DNA from: Lentzea flava
GTDB lineage: Bacteria; Actinomycetota; Actinomycetes; Mycobacteriales; Pseudonocardiaceae
DNA length: 64,000 nt
Reading direction: 5' to 3'
Assembly: GCF_014648475.1 (NCBI RefSeq)
Contig: NZ_BMRE01000006.1
Coordinates: 124,001-188,000, forward strand
Shown here: positions 1 to 8,100 of the stretch, piece after piece
How positions within the stretch are numbered: position 1 is the first letter of the stretch
Layout of the letters: each line of letters begins with the position of its first letter
Position numbers and translations under genes: made by a program
Notes under the pieces: generated by a model
The model's input: the letters and a program-made list of their open reading frames with translations, nothing else
Databases searched by the model: none
What the model was told of the DNA's origin: nothing

Positions 1-377
1 TCGAACGCGCGACGCTGCACGACCTGCCAGGTGTGTTCAACGTGGGTGGCGACGGCGTGCTGCTGCTGTCGCAGGCCATTCGGCGGGCGGGCAGGCTGAA
101 CCTGCCGGTGCCCAGCATGGCCGTGCCCACGGTCGGCGGCTTCTTCAGGAGCGCCCGGCTCGTCGACTTCTCGCCCGACCAGATGAGGTTCCTCAACTGG
201 GGGCGCGTGGTCGACACCACCCTGCTGAAGAAGGAGTTCGGGTTCACGCCGCGGTGGACCACCCAGCAGGCGTTCGACGACTACGTGAACGGCCGAGGTC
301 TGAAGCCGCTCATCGACCCGGAGACGATTGAGGCCGCGGAACGGGGAATCCTCGCCGTGGCCGCTCGTTTCCGCTGA
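1..377 (+). CDS. NAD-dependent epimerase/dehydratase, C-terminal part (cut by window start)
   Basis: The reading frame is open from the first bases of the window and ends at 377, so only the last ~125 residues are present. The visible part has the FNVGGDG segment typical of the end of the Rossmann core of sugar-nucleotide epimerases (extended SDR family), followed by a C-terminal substrate lobe with RFLNWGRVVDTTLLKKEFGF. The NAD-binding glycine motif and the catalytic Tyr-Lys pair would lie upstream and cannot be checked. It sits just ahead of an acyltransferase gene on the same strand, the arrangement seen for galE2 (Rv0501) and Rv0502 in mycobacteria. The substrate is unknown. Confidence 0.8.
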   Translation, partial: ERATLHDLPGVFNVGGDGVLLLSQAIRRAGRLNLPVPSMAVPTVGGFFRSARLVDFSPDQMRFLNWGRVVDTTLLKKEFGFTPRWTTQQAFDDYVNGRGLKPLIDPETIEAAERGILAVAARFR

Positions 378-401
378 TCTTTGTCTGAGGAGATGAACGC
401 A

Positions 402-1352
402 GTGGCAGGAGCACGCGTTATCCCGCTGCACGACCCGGAGCGCGACGCCGCACGCAGATCGCGCCACGTCGAGGTGGTCCCCGAGCCGGCGCAGCAGCAG
501 TCCGAGACGCCGGACTGGGAACGCAGGCTGGCCGACCTGCTGTCGTTCGCGCGCAGGCGGATCGCGGGCGACTACCAGATCGACGAGTTCGGGTTCGACC
601 GCGATCTCACCGAGAACGTGCTGATGCCGCCGCTGAAGCCGTTGTACGAGAAGTGGTTCCGGGTCGAGACGATCGGGCTGTCCAACATCCCGATGGCCGG
701 TGGCGCGCTGATCGTGGCGAACCACTCGGGCACGTTGCCGCTCGACGCGCTGATGACGTCGTACGGCATCGCGTCCGAGCACCCGGCGCAGCGGCACATG
801 CGCATGCTCGGCGCCGACCTGGTCTTCCGGACGCCGCTGCTGGGCGCGCTGGCCCGCAAGTCCGGTCAGACCCTGGCCTGCAACCCGGACGCCGAGCGCC
901 TGCTGTCGTCGGGCGAGCTCGTCGGCGTGTGGCCGGAGGGCTTCAAGGGCATCGGCAAGCCGTTCAAGGACCGCTACAAGCTGCAGCGCTTCGGCCGCGG
1001 CGGCTTCGTGTCGGCGGCCCTGAAGACCGGCGTGCCGATCATCCCGTGCTCGATCGTCGGGGCGGAGGAGATCTACCCGATGATCGGCGACATCAAGGCG
1101 CTGGCGCGGCTGTTCGGCTTCCCGTACTTCCCCGTGACTCCGTTCTTCCCGCTGCTCGGCCCGCTGGGCGCGATCCCGCTGCCCTCGAAGTGGTACATCG
1201 AGTTCGGCGAGCCGATCCGCACCGACGTGTTCGGCGAGAACGCGGCGGACGACCCGATGCTGGTCTTCAACCTCACCGACCAGGTCCGCGAGACGATCCA
1301 GCAGACGCTGTACCGCCTGCTCACCCAGCGCAGGAACGTGTTCCTCGGCTGA
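402..1352 (+). CDS. Lysophospholipid acyltransferase family protein
   Basis: Probable membrane-associated 1-acylglycerol-phosphate type acyltransferase (PlsC/LPLAT fold), which moves an acyl chain from acyl-CoA or acyl-ACP to a glycerolipid. The acceptor block ANHSGTLPLD (His and Asp catalytic pair) is near residue 105 and the VWPEGFKG block with its PEG motif near residue 178. About 316 residues, with a hydrophilic N-terminal stretch of ~90 residues before the catalytic domain. GTG 402 is preferred because GAGGAG (387-392) lies 9 bases upstream; ATG 393 and TTG 381 are in frame but badly placed for that site. It follows the epimerase gene by 24 bases, probably co-transcribed, as in mycobacteria (Rv0502). 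Its tail overlaps the convergent neighbour by 32 bases. Confidence 0.88.
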   Translation: MAGARVIPLHDPERDAARRSRHVEVVPEPAQQQSETPDWERRLADLLSFARRRIAGDYQIDEFGFDRDLTENVLMPPLKPLYEKWFRVETIGLSNIPMAGGALIVANHSGTLPLDALMTSYGIASEHPAQRHMRMLGADLVFRTPLLGALARKSGQTLACNPDAERLLSSGELVGVWPEGFKGIGKPFKDRYKLQRFGRGGFVSAALKTGVPIIPCSIVGAEEIYPMIGDIKALARLFGFPYFPVTPFFPLLGPLGAIPLPSKWYIEFGEPIRTDVFGENAADDPMLVFNLTDQVRETIQQTLYRLLTQRRNVFLG

Positions 1353-2589
1353 TCAGCTCCTGCACGTCGGCGTAGCTGAAGGCTTTCCCGGTCGGTTCAC
1401 CGTCGCGCACCGCCTCCGCGGTCGCGACGGTGTGCCGCAGCGCGGCCCTGAACAGCAGCGACCCGGTGCTGATCCTCCTGACGCCGAGGTTTCCGAGCTC
1501 CTTCGGCGTGCGCTGCTGGGCGAGCACGTTGAGCGGCGCCAGGTTCGCGAGCTTCTCGATGTCGCGCGGCTCGGTCAGTCCGGGCACGAAGATCCCGTCG
1601 GCGCCCGCGTCCACGTACCTCTTCGCGCGCTCCTCGGTCTCCTCGACGGCGAGGCCGTGCCAGTGGGTGTCGATGCGGGCGTTCAGGAACACACCGGGCG
1701 CGCGTTCCTTGACCCCGCGGATGATCAACGCCTGCTCCTGCGGCGTCGCCAGGCCGTGCGGGCGGCCGTCCTCCAGGTTCACGCCCGCCGCGTCCAGCCG
1801 GGCGACCAGCTCGGCCGGGTCCTGGCCGAATCCCGATTCCAGATCGACGGTGACCGGGCAGGGCAGGGTGGCGAGGAGGGCGGCGAGCGCGGTCGCCTGC
1901 TCGCCGGCCAGCCCCATGCCGTCGGGGATGCCGTGTGCGGCGGCGACACCGAGGCTCGTCGTGCCGATCGCCAGGAAGCCCGCCGCGTGCAGTGCGGCCG
2001 CCGACGCGTAGTCCCAGGCGTTGGGGAGGACCAGCGGCTCGTCCTGGTGGTGCATGGCCAGGAACGCCATGTTCTTGGCGATCCGCGTGGCGAGCTCCCG
2101 GCCGGGGCAGGCGTGCGGGCCGTGGCCGAACGGGTGCCCTTCGAGACTGACCTCGATCACACCGCCCTCAGCGGCCCTGCGCGTGATCGGAACGGGCGGG
2201 GTGGGGTCACCGGTGCGGAAGTGCTCCGCGAGGGCGTGAGTGGCCGCCCAGGCCTGCACGAGCAGTCCGATCCGTGCCGCTGTCTCCTCGTCGTGGCGGC
2301 GGGCCAGCCGGTCCACGGCCGCGTCCGCTTCGGCCGTGACCGGTTCGTGCGGCTGGTAGCAGGGCGCGATCACGGCGATGTCGTCGAGCGAGCCGGGCAG
2401 TTCGAGGGCGTTGGCGAGTTCGTCGAGCGTGGTGGCACGGACGTTCTCGATGAGCTTGGTCGTGAGCGCGCGCCTGCGTTCGTGCTCGGCGCCGTTGCTG
2501 AAACGGACGACGTTGGCTCGCAGCCACGCCACGCCGTGATCTCCGGCGGGCACCTGCGGGACGGGAAGGCTCAGCAGCTCTTCGGTCAT
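1321..2589 (-). CDS. Isocitrate lyase/PEP-mutase family protein with an N-terminal cytochrome P450 remnant
   Basis: 422 residues in one uninterrupted frame with two unrelated parts. Residues ~175-415 are a PEP mutase/isocitrate-lyase barrel: LVLPNAWDYASAAALH, then TTSLGVAAAHGIPDG, a VTVDLESGFG strand and NLEDGR; members of this group are C-C bond lyases or are uncharacterised. Residues ~1-170 look like a collapsed P450: RANVVRFSNGAEHERRR resembles helix C, LLVQAWAATHALAE resembles helix I, and FGHGPHACPG (Cys161) is the haem-thiolate loop. A real P450 is ~400 residues, so most of the fold is gone, including any clear ExxR. A leaderless promoter (2596-2601) fits ATG 2589. It is divergent from the ArsR regulator, which may control it. 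Whether it binds haem is unknown. Confidence 0.82.
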   Translation of the reverse strand: MTEELLSLPVPQVPAGDHGVAWLRANVVRFSNGAEHERRRALTTKLIENVRATTLDELANALELPGSLDDIAVIAPCYQPHEPVTAEADAAVDRLARRHDEETAARIGLLVQAWAATHALAEHFRTGDPTPPVPITRRAAEGGVIEVSLEGHPFGHGPHACPGRELATRIAKNMAFLAMHHQDEPLVLPNAWDYASAAALHAAGFLAIGTTSLGVAAAHGIPDGMGLAGEQATALAALLATLPCPVTVDLESGFGQDPAELVARLDAAGVNLEDGRPHGLATPQEQALIIRGVKERAPGVFLNARIDTHWHGLAVEETEERAKRYVDAGADGIFVPGLTEPRDIEKLANLAPLNVLAQQRTPKELGNLGVRRISTGSLLFRAALRHTVATAEAVRDGEPTGKAFSYADVQELISRGTRSCAG

Positions 2590-2595
2590 GACCCG

Positions 2596-2601
2596 ACGCT
2601 A
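2596..2601 (-). promoter_or_regulatory. -10 element for the P450/PEP-mutase fusion gene
   Basis: On the minus strand TAGCGT is followed by 6 bases and then the ATG at 2589. This TANNNT plus 6-7 base spacing is the hallmark of leaderless transcription in actinobacteria and fixes the start codon. Confidence 0.6.
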
Positions 2602-2654
2602 GGGCGCCGACGTTTCGGCGCGGGCCGAAGTGTCGTGGCCGCAGAATGGCTGGC

Positions 2655-3305
2655 ATGGAGGCACTGGCCCAGGTCGCCGCGCTGCTCGCGGACAGGACGC
2701 GAGCGGCGTTCTGCGGTGCCCTGCTCGACGGCAGGGCCTGGACGGCCACTGAACTGGCCGCACACGCTCGCGTGGCCCCTTCGACGGCCAGCGAGCACCT
2801 CACCCGCCTGATCGAGGGCGGCCTGCTCGTGGAGCACCGTCAGGGCCGTCACCGGTACGTGGCGCTGGCGGGGCCGCACGTCGCCGAGCTGCTGGAGACG
2901 ATGACGGCCTTCGCCGGGCCCGATTCGAAGCCGCGCGGCCTGCGGGCGGTGTCCGCGTCGGAGGCGATGGCCCGTGGGCGCACCTGCTACGACCACCTGG
3001 CAGGGAAGCTGGGGATCGCGTTGAAGTCCGGGCTGGTGGAGCTGGGCGTGGTGACCGCTGATCTGGCGATCACTCCCTCCGGCCTGATCTGGCTGAAGGA
3101 GCTGGGGTTCGAGCCGTCGAAACGGCAGGTCAGCAGGGCCTGCCTGGATTGGACGGAACGCGTCCCGCACCTCGCGGGGGCCGCCGGGGCGCATCTGTGC
3201 GAGGTGTTCTTCGAGCGCGGGTGGATCCGTCGCATCGGCACCACCCGCGCGGTCGTGCTCACGCCCGCCGGTGAGCAGGGCTGGCGCGAGCTCGGATTGA
3301 TCTAG
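2655..3305 (+). CDS. ArsR-family winged-helix transcriptional regulator
   Basis: About 216 residues. The N-terminal ~75 residues are an ArsR-type winged helix: ALLADRTRAAFCGALLDGR, then TATELAAHARVAPSTASEHL (recognition helix) and the wing GLLVEHRQGRHRYVAL. The remaining ~140 residues are a C-terminal domain often seen in this subgroup, with a conserved CYDHLAGKLG segment that could bind a ligand; no obvious metal-binding Cys cluster was seen. ATG 2655 is chosen because CAGAAT at 2642-2647 would serve as a -10 seven bases upstream (leaderless); ATG 2646 is the alternative. It is transcribed away from the fusion gene from a ~65 base shared region and probably regulates it and itself. It converges on the glutaredoxin gene with a 4-base overlap. 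Confidence 0.85.
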   Translation: MEALAQVAALLADRTRAAFCGALLDGRAWTATELAAHARVAPSTASEHLTRLIEGGLLVEHRQGRHRYVALAGPHVAELLETMTAFAGPDSKPRGLRAVSASEAMARGRTCYDHLAGKLGIALKSGLVELGVVTADLAITPSGLIWLKELGFEPSKRQVSRACLDWTERVPHLAGAAGAHLCEVFFERGWIRRIGTTRAVVLTPAGEQGWRELGLI

Positions 3306-3538
3306 TCGGCGAGGGCCGCCCGCAGGCGGTCCTCCTCCACCTTCCAGTAGCCGTGCTCGACCCCGTCGACCAGGAACACCGGCACCCGGTCCCCGTACTC
3401 GGCCCGCAGCTCCGGATCGGCGTCCACGTCCTCGACGGACCAGGTCGCGCCCATCTCGCCGCAGATCCGCTCGATCTCGGCCTCGGCGACGTGGCACGAG
3501 TGGCACGTCTCGCGGCTCATCACGGTCACGTGGTGCAT
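3302..3538 (-). CDS. Small glutaredoxin-like protein
   Basis: 78 residues, a single thioredoxin-fold domain. The redox motif is ETCHSCH near the N-terminus (CxxC = Cys-His-Ser-Cys) and the cis-proline region is DRVPVFLVDG. This matches the short glutaredoxin family represented by Rv0508 in mycobacteria, encoded close to hemA there too. It would reduce disulfides in the cytoplasm; the electron donor and target are unknown. It starts three bases after the stop of the upstream acyl-CoA ligase gene on the same strand, so the two are almost certainly one transcript, an odd pairing. Confidence 0.85.
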   Translation of the reverse strand: MHHVTVMSRETCHSCHVAEAEIERICGEMGATWSVEDVDADPELRAEYGDRVPVFLVDGVEHGYWKVEEDRLRAALAD

Positions 3539-3541
3539 CGG

Positions 3542-5017
3542 TCAGGCTCCCAACGGCTTGCGCAGGATGCGGCGGGCCAGCTTGCCGGTCGGCGAGTGGG
3601 GCAGGGCCGGGGCGAACTCGACCGACGTCGGCACCTTGAACTTCGCCAGGCGGCCGGCGCAGTGCGAGACGACGTCCTCCGCCGTCACCGACGCGCCGTC
3701 GCGCAGGACGACGACGACCTTCACGGACTCGCCGGTCTTCTCGTCCGGCACGCCGACGGCCGCGGCTTCCAGCACGTCCGGCATCTCGCCGATGACCTGC
3801 TCGACCTCGTGCGGGTAGACGTTGAAGCCGTTCACGATGATCAGGTCGCCCGCGCGGTCGACCAGGTGCAGGTCGCCGTCGGAGTCGATGAAGCCGACGT
3901 CGCCGGTGCGGAACCAGCCGGACGCGTCCGGGCCGTGGGCTCCGTCTGGCCAGTAGCCGCTGAAGAGGTTGTCGCCCTTCGCGGAGACCAGGCCGGTGCC
4001 GGGCTCGTCCTCGTCGATGTCGAGCACCGAGCCGTCGGTGTCGACCAGGCGGATCTCCACCCCCGGCAGCGCCCTGCCCACCGAGCCCGGCTTCGGCACA
4101 CCGCTGACCAGCGTGGACGTCAGCACCGGGCCGGTCTCGGTCAGGCCGTAGCCCTCGAAGACGGGGATGCCGATGGCGTTGCGCATGTCGTTGATCACGC
4201 CCGGCGGGAGCGGGGCAGCGCCGGAGGTGAAGAGCCGGACCGTGGCCAGCTTCTCGCGCAGGACCTCGATCGGGTGTGCCAGCAGTGCCCGGTACATGGG
4301 CGGCACGCCGACCATCGTGGTCACGCGGTGCTGCTCGATCACGTCCAGTGCGGTCTCGGGGTCGAAGCGCTCCAGCAGAACCGCCGTCGCGCCGGCGCCC
4401 GCCACCTGCAGCAGGCCGGGACCGAGGCCGTAGACGTGGAACAACGGCAGCGCGAGCAGCACCCGGTCGCCCGCCGTCACGGGTGCGGGGCGCAGCGAGG
4501 CGCACTGGGAGACGTTCGCGAGCAGCGCGCGGTGGGACAGCATCGCGCCGCGCGGCACGCCGGACGTGCCCGAGGTGTAGCCGAGCACCGCGATGTCCTC
4601 GCCGTCGCGGACGGCCTCGAAGGGCTCGGCGGTGGCGCGCACGTCCGGAACGTCCAGAACGGTGGCGTCGGAGCCCTCGCCGTCGCCCACGAGGAACGCG
4701 GCGCCGGAGTCGGCCAGGATGCGCTGGAGCTCGCGCGGCGGGTTGCCGGGGCCGGTGGGCACGACGACGCCGCCCGCGCGCAGGATTCCGAACACGGCGA
4801 CCGCGAACTCGGGGCTCGTGGGGAGGCGTACCGCCACTCGGTCGCCGGGTTCGAGACCGGAATCGGCCAAACGGCGGGCGAAAGCGTCGACCGCACCGTC
4901 GATGGTTTCCCACGTGAGGCTCACACCGCTCGCGACGTCGACCAGTGCGACGTGGCTCGGCCCCCGCTGTGCCGAAGCACGGACCAGATCTGCGACATTG
5001 CGAGCGGAAGTCAACAT
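3542..5017 (-). CDS. AMP-dependent acyl-CoA synthetase (fatty-acid-CoA ligase family)
   Basis: Adenylate-forming enzyme that activates a carboxylic acid with ATP and joins it to CoA. All family blocks are present: the P-loop-like GYTSGTSGVPRGAMLSHRAL, VFEGYGLTETGP, WFRTGDVGFIDSDGDLHLVDR, DLIIVNGFNVYP and the C-terminal PTGKLARRIL containing the catalytic lysine. ~491 residues, full length. ATG 5017 is chosen because GAGGAGG lies just upstream; a longer frame from 5059 adds 14 residues without a ribosome site. The lack of an N-terminal signal or ACP domain argues for a stand-alone cytoplasmic ligase, and the substrate chain length cannot be told. It is divergent from the sigma factor gene. Confidence 0.88.
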   Translation of the reverse strand: MLTSARNVADLVRASAQRGPSHVALVDVASGVSLTWETIDGAVDAFARRLADSGLEPGDRVAVRLPTSPEFAVAVFGILRAGGVVVPTGPGNPPRELQRILADSGAAFLVGDGEGSDATVLDVPDVRATAEPFEAVRDGEDIAVLGYTSGTSGVPRGAMLSHRALLANVSQCASLRPAPVTAGDRVLLALPLFHVYGLGPGLLQVAGAGATAVLLERFDPETALDVIEQHRVTTMVGVPPMYRALLAHPIEVLREKLATVRLFTSGAAPLPPGVINDMRNAIGIPVFEGYGLTETGPVLTSTLVSGVPKPGSVGRALPGVEIRLVDTDGSVLDIDEDEPGTGLVSAKGDNLFSGYWPDGAHGPDASGWFRTGDVGFIDSDGDLHLVDRAGDLIIVNGFNVYPHEVEQVIGEMPDVLEAAAVGVPDEKTGESVKVVVVLRDGASVTAEDVVSHCAGRLAKFKVPTSVEFAPALPHSPTGKLARRILRKPLGA

Positions 5018-5182
5018 GGCCTCCTCATGAACAATTGAACGCTTCGAGCAGTCTTCCACGCGTGGCGCGCGTCACGAAGCCGTGGTTGGTACGTCTCCAC
5101 ATCGCAACCCCGCCCCTACCTACTACGGAGTAACAACACGTATGCTGCCGCCACGGCGACTCTGTGGAGGTGCCGCCAGCCG

Positions 5183-5803
5183 ATGACTGCAAGGGCACGA
5201 CCGACCACGATGAGGACCACCCGGACCATGACGGGAGGTCAGCACGACGACGCAGGCGACGAGCCGTGGCAGCTCGTCAAGGCCGCCCAGGAGGGTGACA
5301 CCGAGGCGTTCGGCGTGCTCTACGACAAGTACGTCGACATGGTGTTCCGCTATGTCCTCTTCCGGGTGGGCGGAGATCGCGCGTTCGCCGAGGACGTGAC
5401 CAGCGAGACGTTCCTGCGCGCGCTGCGCAGCATCGGTTCGGTCAGCTACCAGGGCCGGGACGTGGGTGCCTGGTTCGTCACGATCGCCCGCAACATCGTG
5501 TTCGACCACGTGAAGTCGAGCCGCTACCGGCTCGAGGTCACCACGGCCGAGCTCCAGGACAACCGCGAGGAGACGAGCGGTCCCGAGCAGGAAGTGATGA
5601 CCGAGGCGACCAACGCGGAGCTGCTGCGGTGCGTTTCCCAGTTGGGTGACGACCAGCGCGAGTGCATCGTGCTGAGGTTCATCGAAGGCAAGTCGGTGTC
5701 CGAGGTCGCGCAGCTCATGGACCGCAACGAGGGCGCCGTGAAGGCATTGCAACACCGGGCCGTCCGACGGCTCGCGCAGATCCTCCCGTCGTGGTTGCGG
5801 TGA
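5183..5803 (+). CDS. bldN: ECF RNA polymerase sigma factor, BldN type
   Basis: 206 residues. Region 2 is visible as EAFGVLYDKYVDMVFRYVLF and AEDVTSETFLRALRSI (core binding and -10 reading), and region 4 as LGDDQRECIVLRFIEGKSV followed by the helix-turn-helix NEGAVKALQHRAVRRL. In Streptomyces the BldN sigma factor, needed for aerial growth, lies next to its anti-sigma gene rsbN, close to rex and hemA. The same order here (this gene, then a single-pass membrane protein, then rex-hemA) and a matching promoter in front of the next gene support the name. The Streptomyces protein has a long N-terminal pro-sequence; here only ~30 residues precede region 2. The start is uncertain: GGAGG lies 12 bases before ATG 5183. 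Confidence 0.82.
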   Translation: MTARARPTTMRTTRTMTGGQHDDAGDEPWQLVKAAQEGDTEAFGVLYDKYVDMVFRYVLFRVGGDRAFAEDVTSETFLRALRSIGSVSYQGRDVGAWFVTIARNIVFDHVKSSRYRLEVTTAELQDNREETSGPEQEVMTEATNAELLRCVSQLGDDQRECIVLRFIEGKSVSEVAQLMDRNEGAVKALQHRAVRRLAQILPSWLR

Positions 5804-5818
5804 TCACGATCGCAGGCG

Positions 5819-5847
5819 CGTAACCCAAAGCAGATCAACTTCGTTAC
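5819..5847 (+). promoter_or_regulatory. Candidate sigma-BldN promoter in front of the anti-sigma gene
   Basis: CGTAAC at 5819-5824 and CGTTAC at 5842-5847 are separated by 17 bases. The published sigma-BldN consensus, as I recall it, is CGTAAC-N16-CGTTGA. The site begins 15 bases after the sigma factor stop and ends 10 bases before the anti-sigma start, as expected if the sigma factor drives its own antagonist. Confidence 0.55.
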
Positions 5848-5857
5848 TCGGGCTGAG

Positions 5858-6928
5858 ATGGACGGTAAGGGAAGCACACCGCGGTGGCGGCACACGGAGC
5901 ACGAGCGATTCGCCCGTGCGGTGGAAGGCGGTCCGCAGCCGGTCGGCCGGGACTCCGATCTCGCTGACGACCTGGCGATCGTCGCCCTGCTCCGCGGCAT
6001 GGACGTCGGCCCCGACGCCGAGACGCGTGCGCGCATGAAACAGCGCATCCTCACCGCGCCGCCGCCGGAGAAGCCGCTGGTCCTCTCGTCGGTAAGACGC
6101 GTGGGAGCGCGCGCACGATTAGCAGTCGCAGCGGCCGCCGTGCTCTGCCTGCTGATGTCGCTCGGCGGCATGAGTGTGCTGCTCAGCCGTGACGCGCTCC
6201 CGGGAGACCCGCTCTACGGAGTCAAGCGCACCACCGAGAGCGCCTCGCTCGGCCTGACCTTCGACGACGAGTCGCGCGCTCTGAAACACCTGGAGTTCGC
6301 CGCGTCCAGGGTCAGCGAGATGGAGACGCTGGCCGACCGCGCGGCCGACCAGTCGGCCCAGCTCACCGCCCTGGCGGACCTCAACACCGACGCGGTGGAG
6401 GGCGCCCGCCAGTTCACGACCTACGCGACGTCGTCGGACGAGAAGGCGCTGCCTGCCCTGCGCGACTGGGCGCTGGCCCAGTACGTGAAGCTCGGCACGC
6501 TGCGCCCGCGCCTGCCCGGTGACGCCGGTGCCCACGCCGACACCACGATGTGGCTGCTAGCGAGCATCGCCCAGCGCGCACACGACCTGGCCGCCCGCGC
6601 CGGCTGCGCCGAGGTGGTCAGCGGTTCCTCTGACAAGCTGGGCCCGCTGCCGTCCAGGGACGAGTGCGCCTCGGTCGTCACGGACCCGAACTCGTCCGGC
6701 CGCGCCCCGTCCTCGGTCCAGCCCACGCCCTCCGGCCAGCCCTCGTCGTCGTCCGCGTCGTCCACGCAGCCGACGCAGTCGGTGCAGCCGGGCACCGGGG
6801 TCCCGCCGGTGTCGCAGCCGGGCACGTCCACGCCGCCGGCGTCGGACAAGCCGGGAATCACGATCCCGCTGCCCCTGCCGCTGCCCAGCATCTCGCTGCC
6901 GCTGCTGCCCGGAATCAGCTTCGGATGA
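5858..6928 (+). CDS. rsbN: DUF5667-type single-pass membrane protein, probable RsbN-like anti-sigma factor
   Basis: 356 residues. A cytoplasmic N-terminal ~85 residues (sigma-binding candidate, including ADDLAIVALLRGMDVGPDAE) is followed by one transmembrane helix, LAVAAAAVLCLLMSLGG (~residue 88-110). Outside comes a helical domain starting DALPGDPLYGVKRTTE, the DUF5667 signature, then a Ser/Pro/Thr-rich tail from ~residue 275 ending in a run of proline-leucine pairs. In Streptomyces RsbN binds and inhibits sigma-BldN and has this layout. The tail probably spans or touches the cell wall. Its position directly behind the sigma gene with its own CGTAAC/CGTTAC promoter supports the role; no ASD zinc motif was seen. 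Confidence 0.75.
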   Translation: MDGKGSTPRWRHTEHERFARAVEGGPQPVGRDSDLADDLAIVALLRGMDVGPDAETRARMKQRILTAPPPEKPLVLSSVRRVGARARLAVAAAAVLCLLMSLGGMSVLLSRDALPGDPLYGVKRTTESASLGLTFDDESRALKHLEFAASRVSEMETLADRAADQSAQLTALADLNTDAVEGARQFTTYATSSDEKALPALRDWALAQYVKLGTLRPRLPGDAGAHADTTMWLLASIAQRAHDLAARAGCAEVVSGSSDKLGPLPSRDECASVVTDPNSSGRAPSSVQPTPSGQPSSSSASSTQPTQSVQPGTGVPPVSQPGTSTPPASDKPGITIPLPLPLPSISLPLLPGISFG

Positions 6929-6957
6929 GTCGAGGTCTTGCCGTCGGACCTGATCGC

Positions 6958-6963
6958 TAGGCT
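6958..6963 (+). promoter_or_regulatory. -10 element for the HAD phosphatase gene
   Basis: TAGGCT followed by 6 bases and ATG 6970: a leaderless promoter pattern that fixes the start. Confidence 0.55.
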
Positions 6964-6969
6964 TGTGAC

Positions 6970-7866
6970 ATGGCGGGCAAGCGTGAGATGGAGAGCGATC
7001 GGCTGGCCGTGCTGGCCGGCGAGGCATCGGCCGAGGCGGCGGTGCAGGCTGCCGCGGCGGCGCCAGAGCTCGAGGCCTCCCTCGCGGTGCCCACGGACCT
7101 GACCGCGGCCGCGTTCTTCGACGTCGACAACACGATGATGATGGGCGCGTCGATCTTCCACTTCGCCCGCGGCCTGGCCGCGCGCAAGTACTTCTCCTCG
7201 TCCGACCTCGCGGGCTTCGTCTGGCAGCAGCTGAAGTTCCGCGTGGGCGGCCGCGAGGACCCGGCGTCGGTCAAGGCCTCGCGCGAGCAGGCCCTGTCCT
7301 TCGTGGCGGGCCGCAGCGTCGCCGAGCTCGTCTCCCTGGGCGAGGAGATCTACGACGAGCTGATGGCCGACCGCATCTGGAAGGGCACCCAGGCCCTGGC
7401 CCAGATGCACCTCGACGCAGGTCAGCGCGTGTGGCTCGTCACCGCCACCCCGGTCGAACTGGCCCAGATCATCGCCCGCCGCCTGGGCCTGACCGGCGCA
7501 CTCGGCACGGTCTCGGAGTCGGTGGACGGCGTCTACACCGGCCGGCTCGTGGGCGACCTGCTGCACGGCAAGGCCAAGGCCCAGGCGGTGCGCTCCCTGG
7601 CCGCCAAGGAGGGCCTCGACCTGCGGCGCTGCACGGCGTACTCGGACTCGTCGAACGACGTCCCGATGCTCTCGGTCGTCGGCACGGCCGTCGCCGTGAA
7701 CCCCGACTCGCAGCTGCGGGAGATCGCACGGCGCAAGGGCTGGGAGATCCGCGACTTCAGGACGGGCCGGAAGGCGGCCAAGATCGGCGTGCCGTCGGTG
7801 CTGGGCGCGGGCGCGCTGGCCGGCGCGGTGGCGGCGACGCTGGCGTACCGGCGGCGGGTGAAGTAG
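6970..7866 (+). CDS. HAD-IB family phosphatase (SerB1-like)
   Basis: 298 residues. HAD motif I is [19 protein letters not shown] (Asp nucleophile and the +2 Asp), motif II falls in [19 protein letters not shown], and the acidic motif is [16 protein letters not shown]. This is the subfamily IB group that includes phosphoserine phosphatase and the mycobacterial SerB1 (Rv0505c), encoded in the same neighbourhood; many members are not serine phosphatases, so the substrate is open. The N-terminal ~40 residues are alanine/glutamate-rich, and the C-terminus ends in a short hydrophobic helix [17 protein letters not shown] that may attach it to the membrane. Transcribed from a leaderless promoter. Its 3' end has decayed copies downstream (7901-8040). 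Confidence 0.87.
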   Translation: MAGKREMESDRLAVLAGEASAEAAVQAAAAAPELEASLAVPTDLTAAAFFDVDNTMMMGASIFHFARGLAARKYFSSSDLAGFVWQQLKFRVGGREDPASVKASREQALSFVAGRSVAELVSLGEEIYDELMADRIWKGTQALAQMHLDAGQRVWLVTATPVELAQIIARRLGLTGALGTVSESVDGVYTGRLVGDLLHGKAKAQAVRSLAAKEGLDLRRCTAYSDSSNDVPMLSVVGTAVAVNPDSQLREIARRKGWEIRDFRTGRKAAKIGVPSVLGAGALAGAVAATLAYRRRVK

Positions 7867-8040
7867 GGGCTTCGCGCTGGGCGGGGTGGCTGCCAGGAGC
7901 GACGTGCCGTCCGTGCTCGACGTGGGCGTGCGGTTGCCGAGTGAGGTGAGGCTCGGCGCGCGGCCTCGATCGGCGTCCCGTCGGTGTCCGGCGTGGGGGT
8001 GTGCGGCTGCCGGGTGAAGTAGGGCGCGGCGCGCGGCGGC
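7781..8040 (+). repeat. Three decayed tandem copies of the HAD gene 3' end
   Basis: The end of the HAD gene (about 7781-7870) has two degenerate relatives directly behind it: ~7901-7964 and ~7967-8040. Anchors shared are GATCGGCGTxCCGTCGGTG and GGGTGAAGTAGGG between the gene and the third copy, and CGTxCCGTC, a GTGGGxGTG block and CGGCGCGCGGC between the second and third copies. The stretch 7867-8100 holds no other recognisable gene. Confidence 0.6.
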
Positions 8041-8100
8041 CTGCATCCGGAGTGCCGTCAGCAGCGGCGCCTTCTCGGGCCTGACGTGGCCAGGCGCAGG

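Noticed and set aside
1432..2811. 459-codon open frame on the plus strand opposite the P450/PEP-mutase fusion
   Set aside because: It is a mirror of a real gene in GC-rich DNA: no protein motif, an Arg/Gly/Val-rich composition and it runs across the divergent promoters at 2590-2655.
2586..4913. 775-codon open frame on the minus strand
   Set aside because: Spans the ArsR gene on the other strand and the ligase gene in another frame; almost only Arg, Gly, Pro and Ala, no family features.
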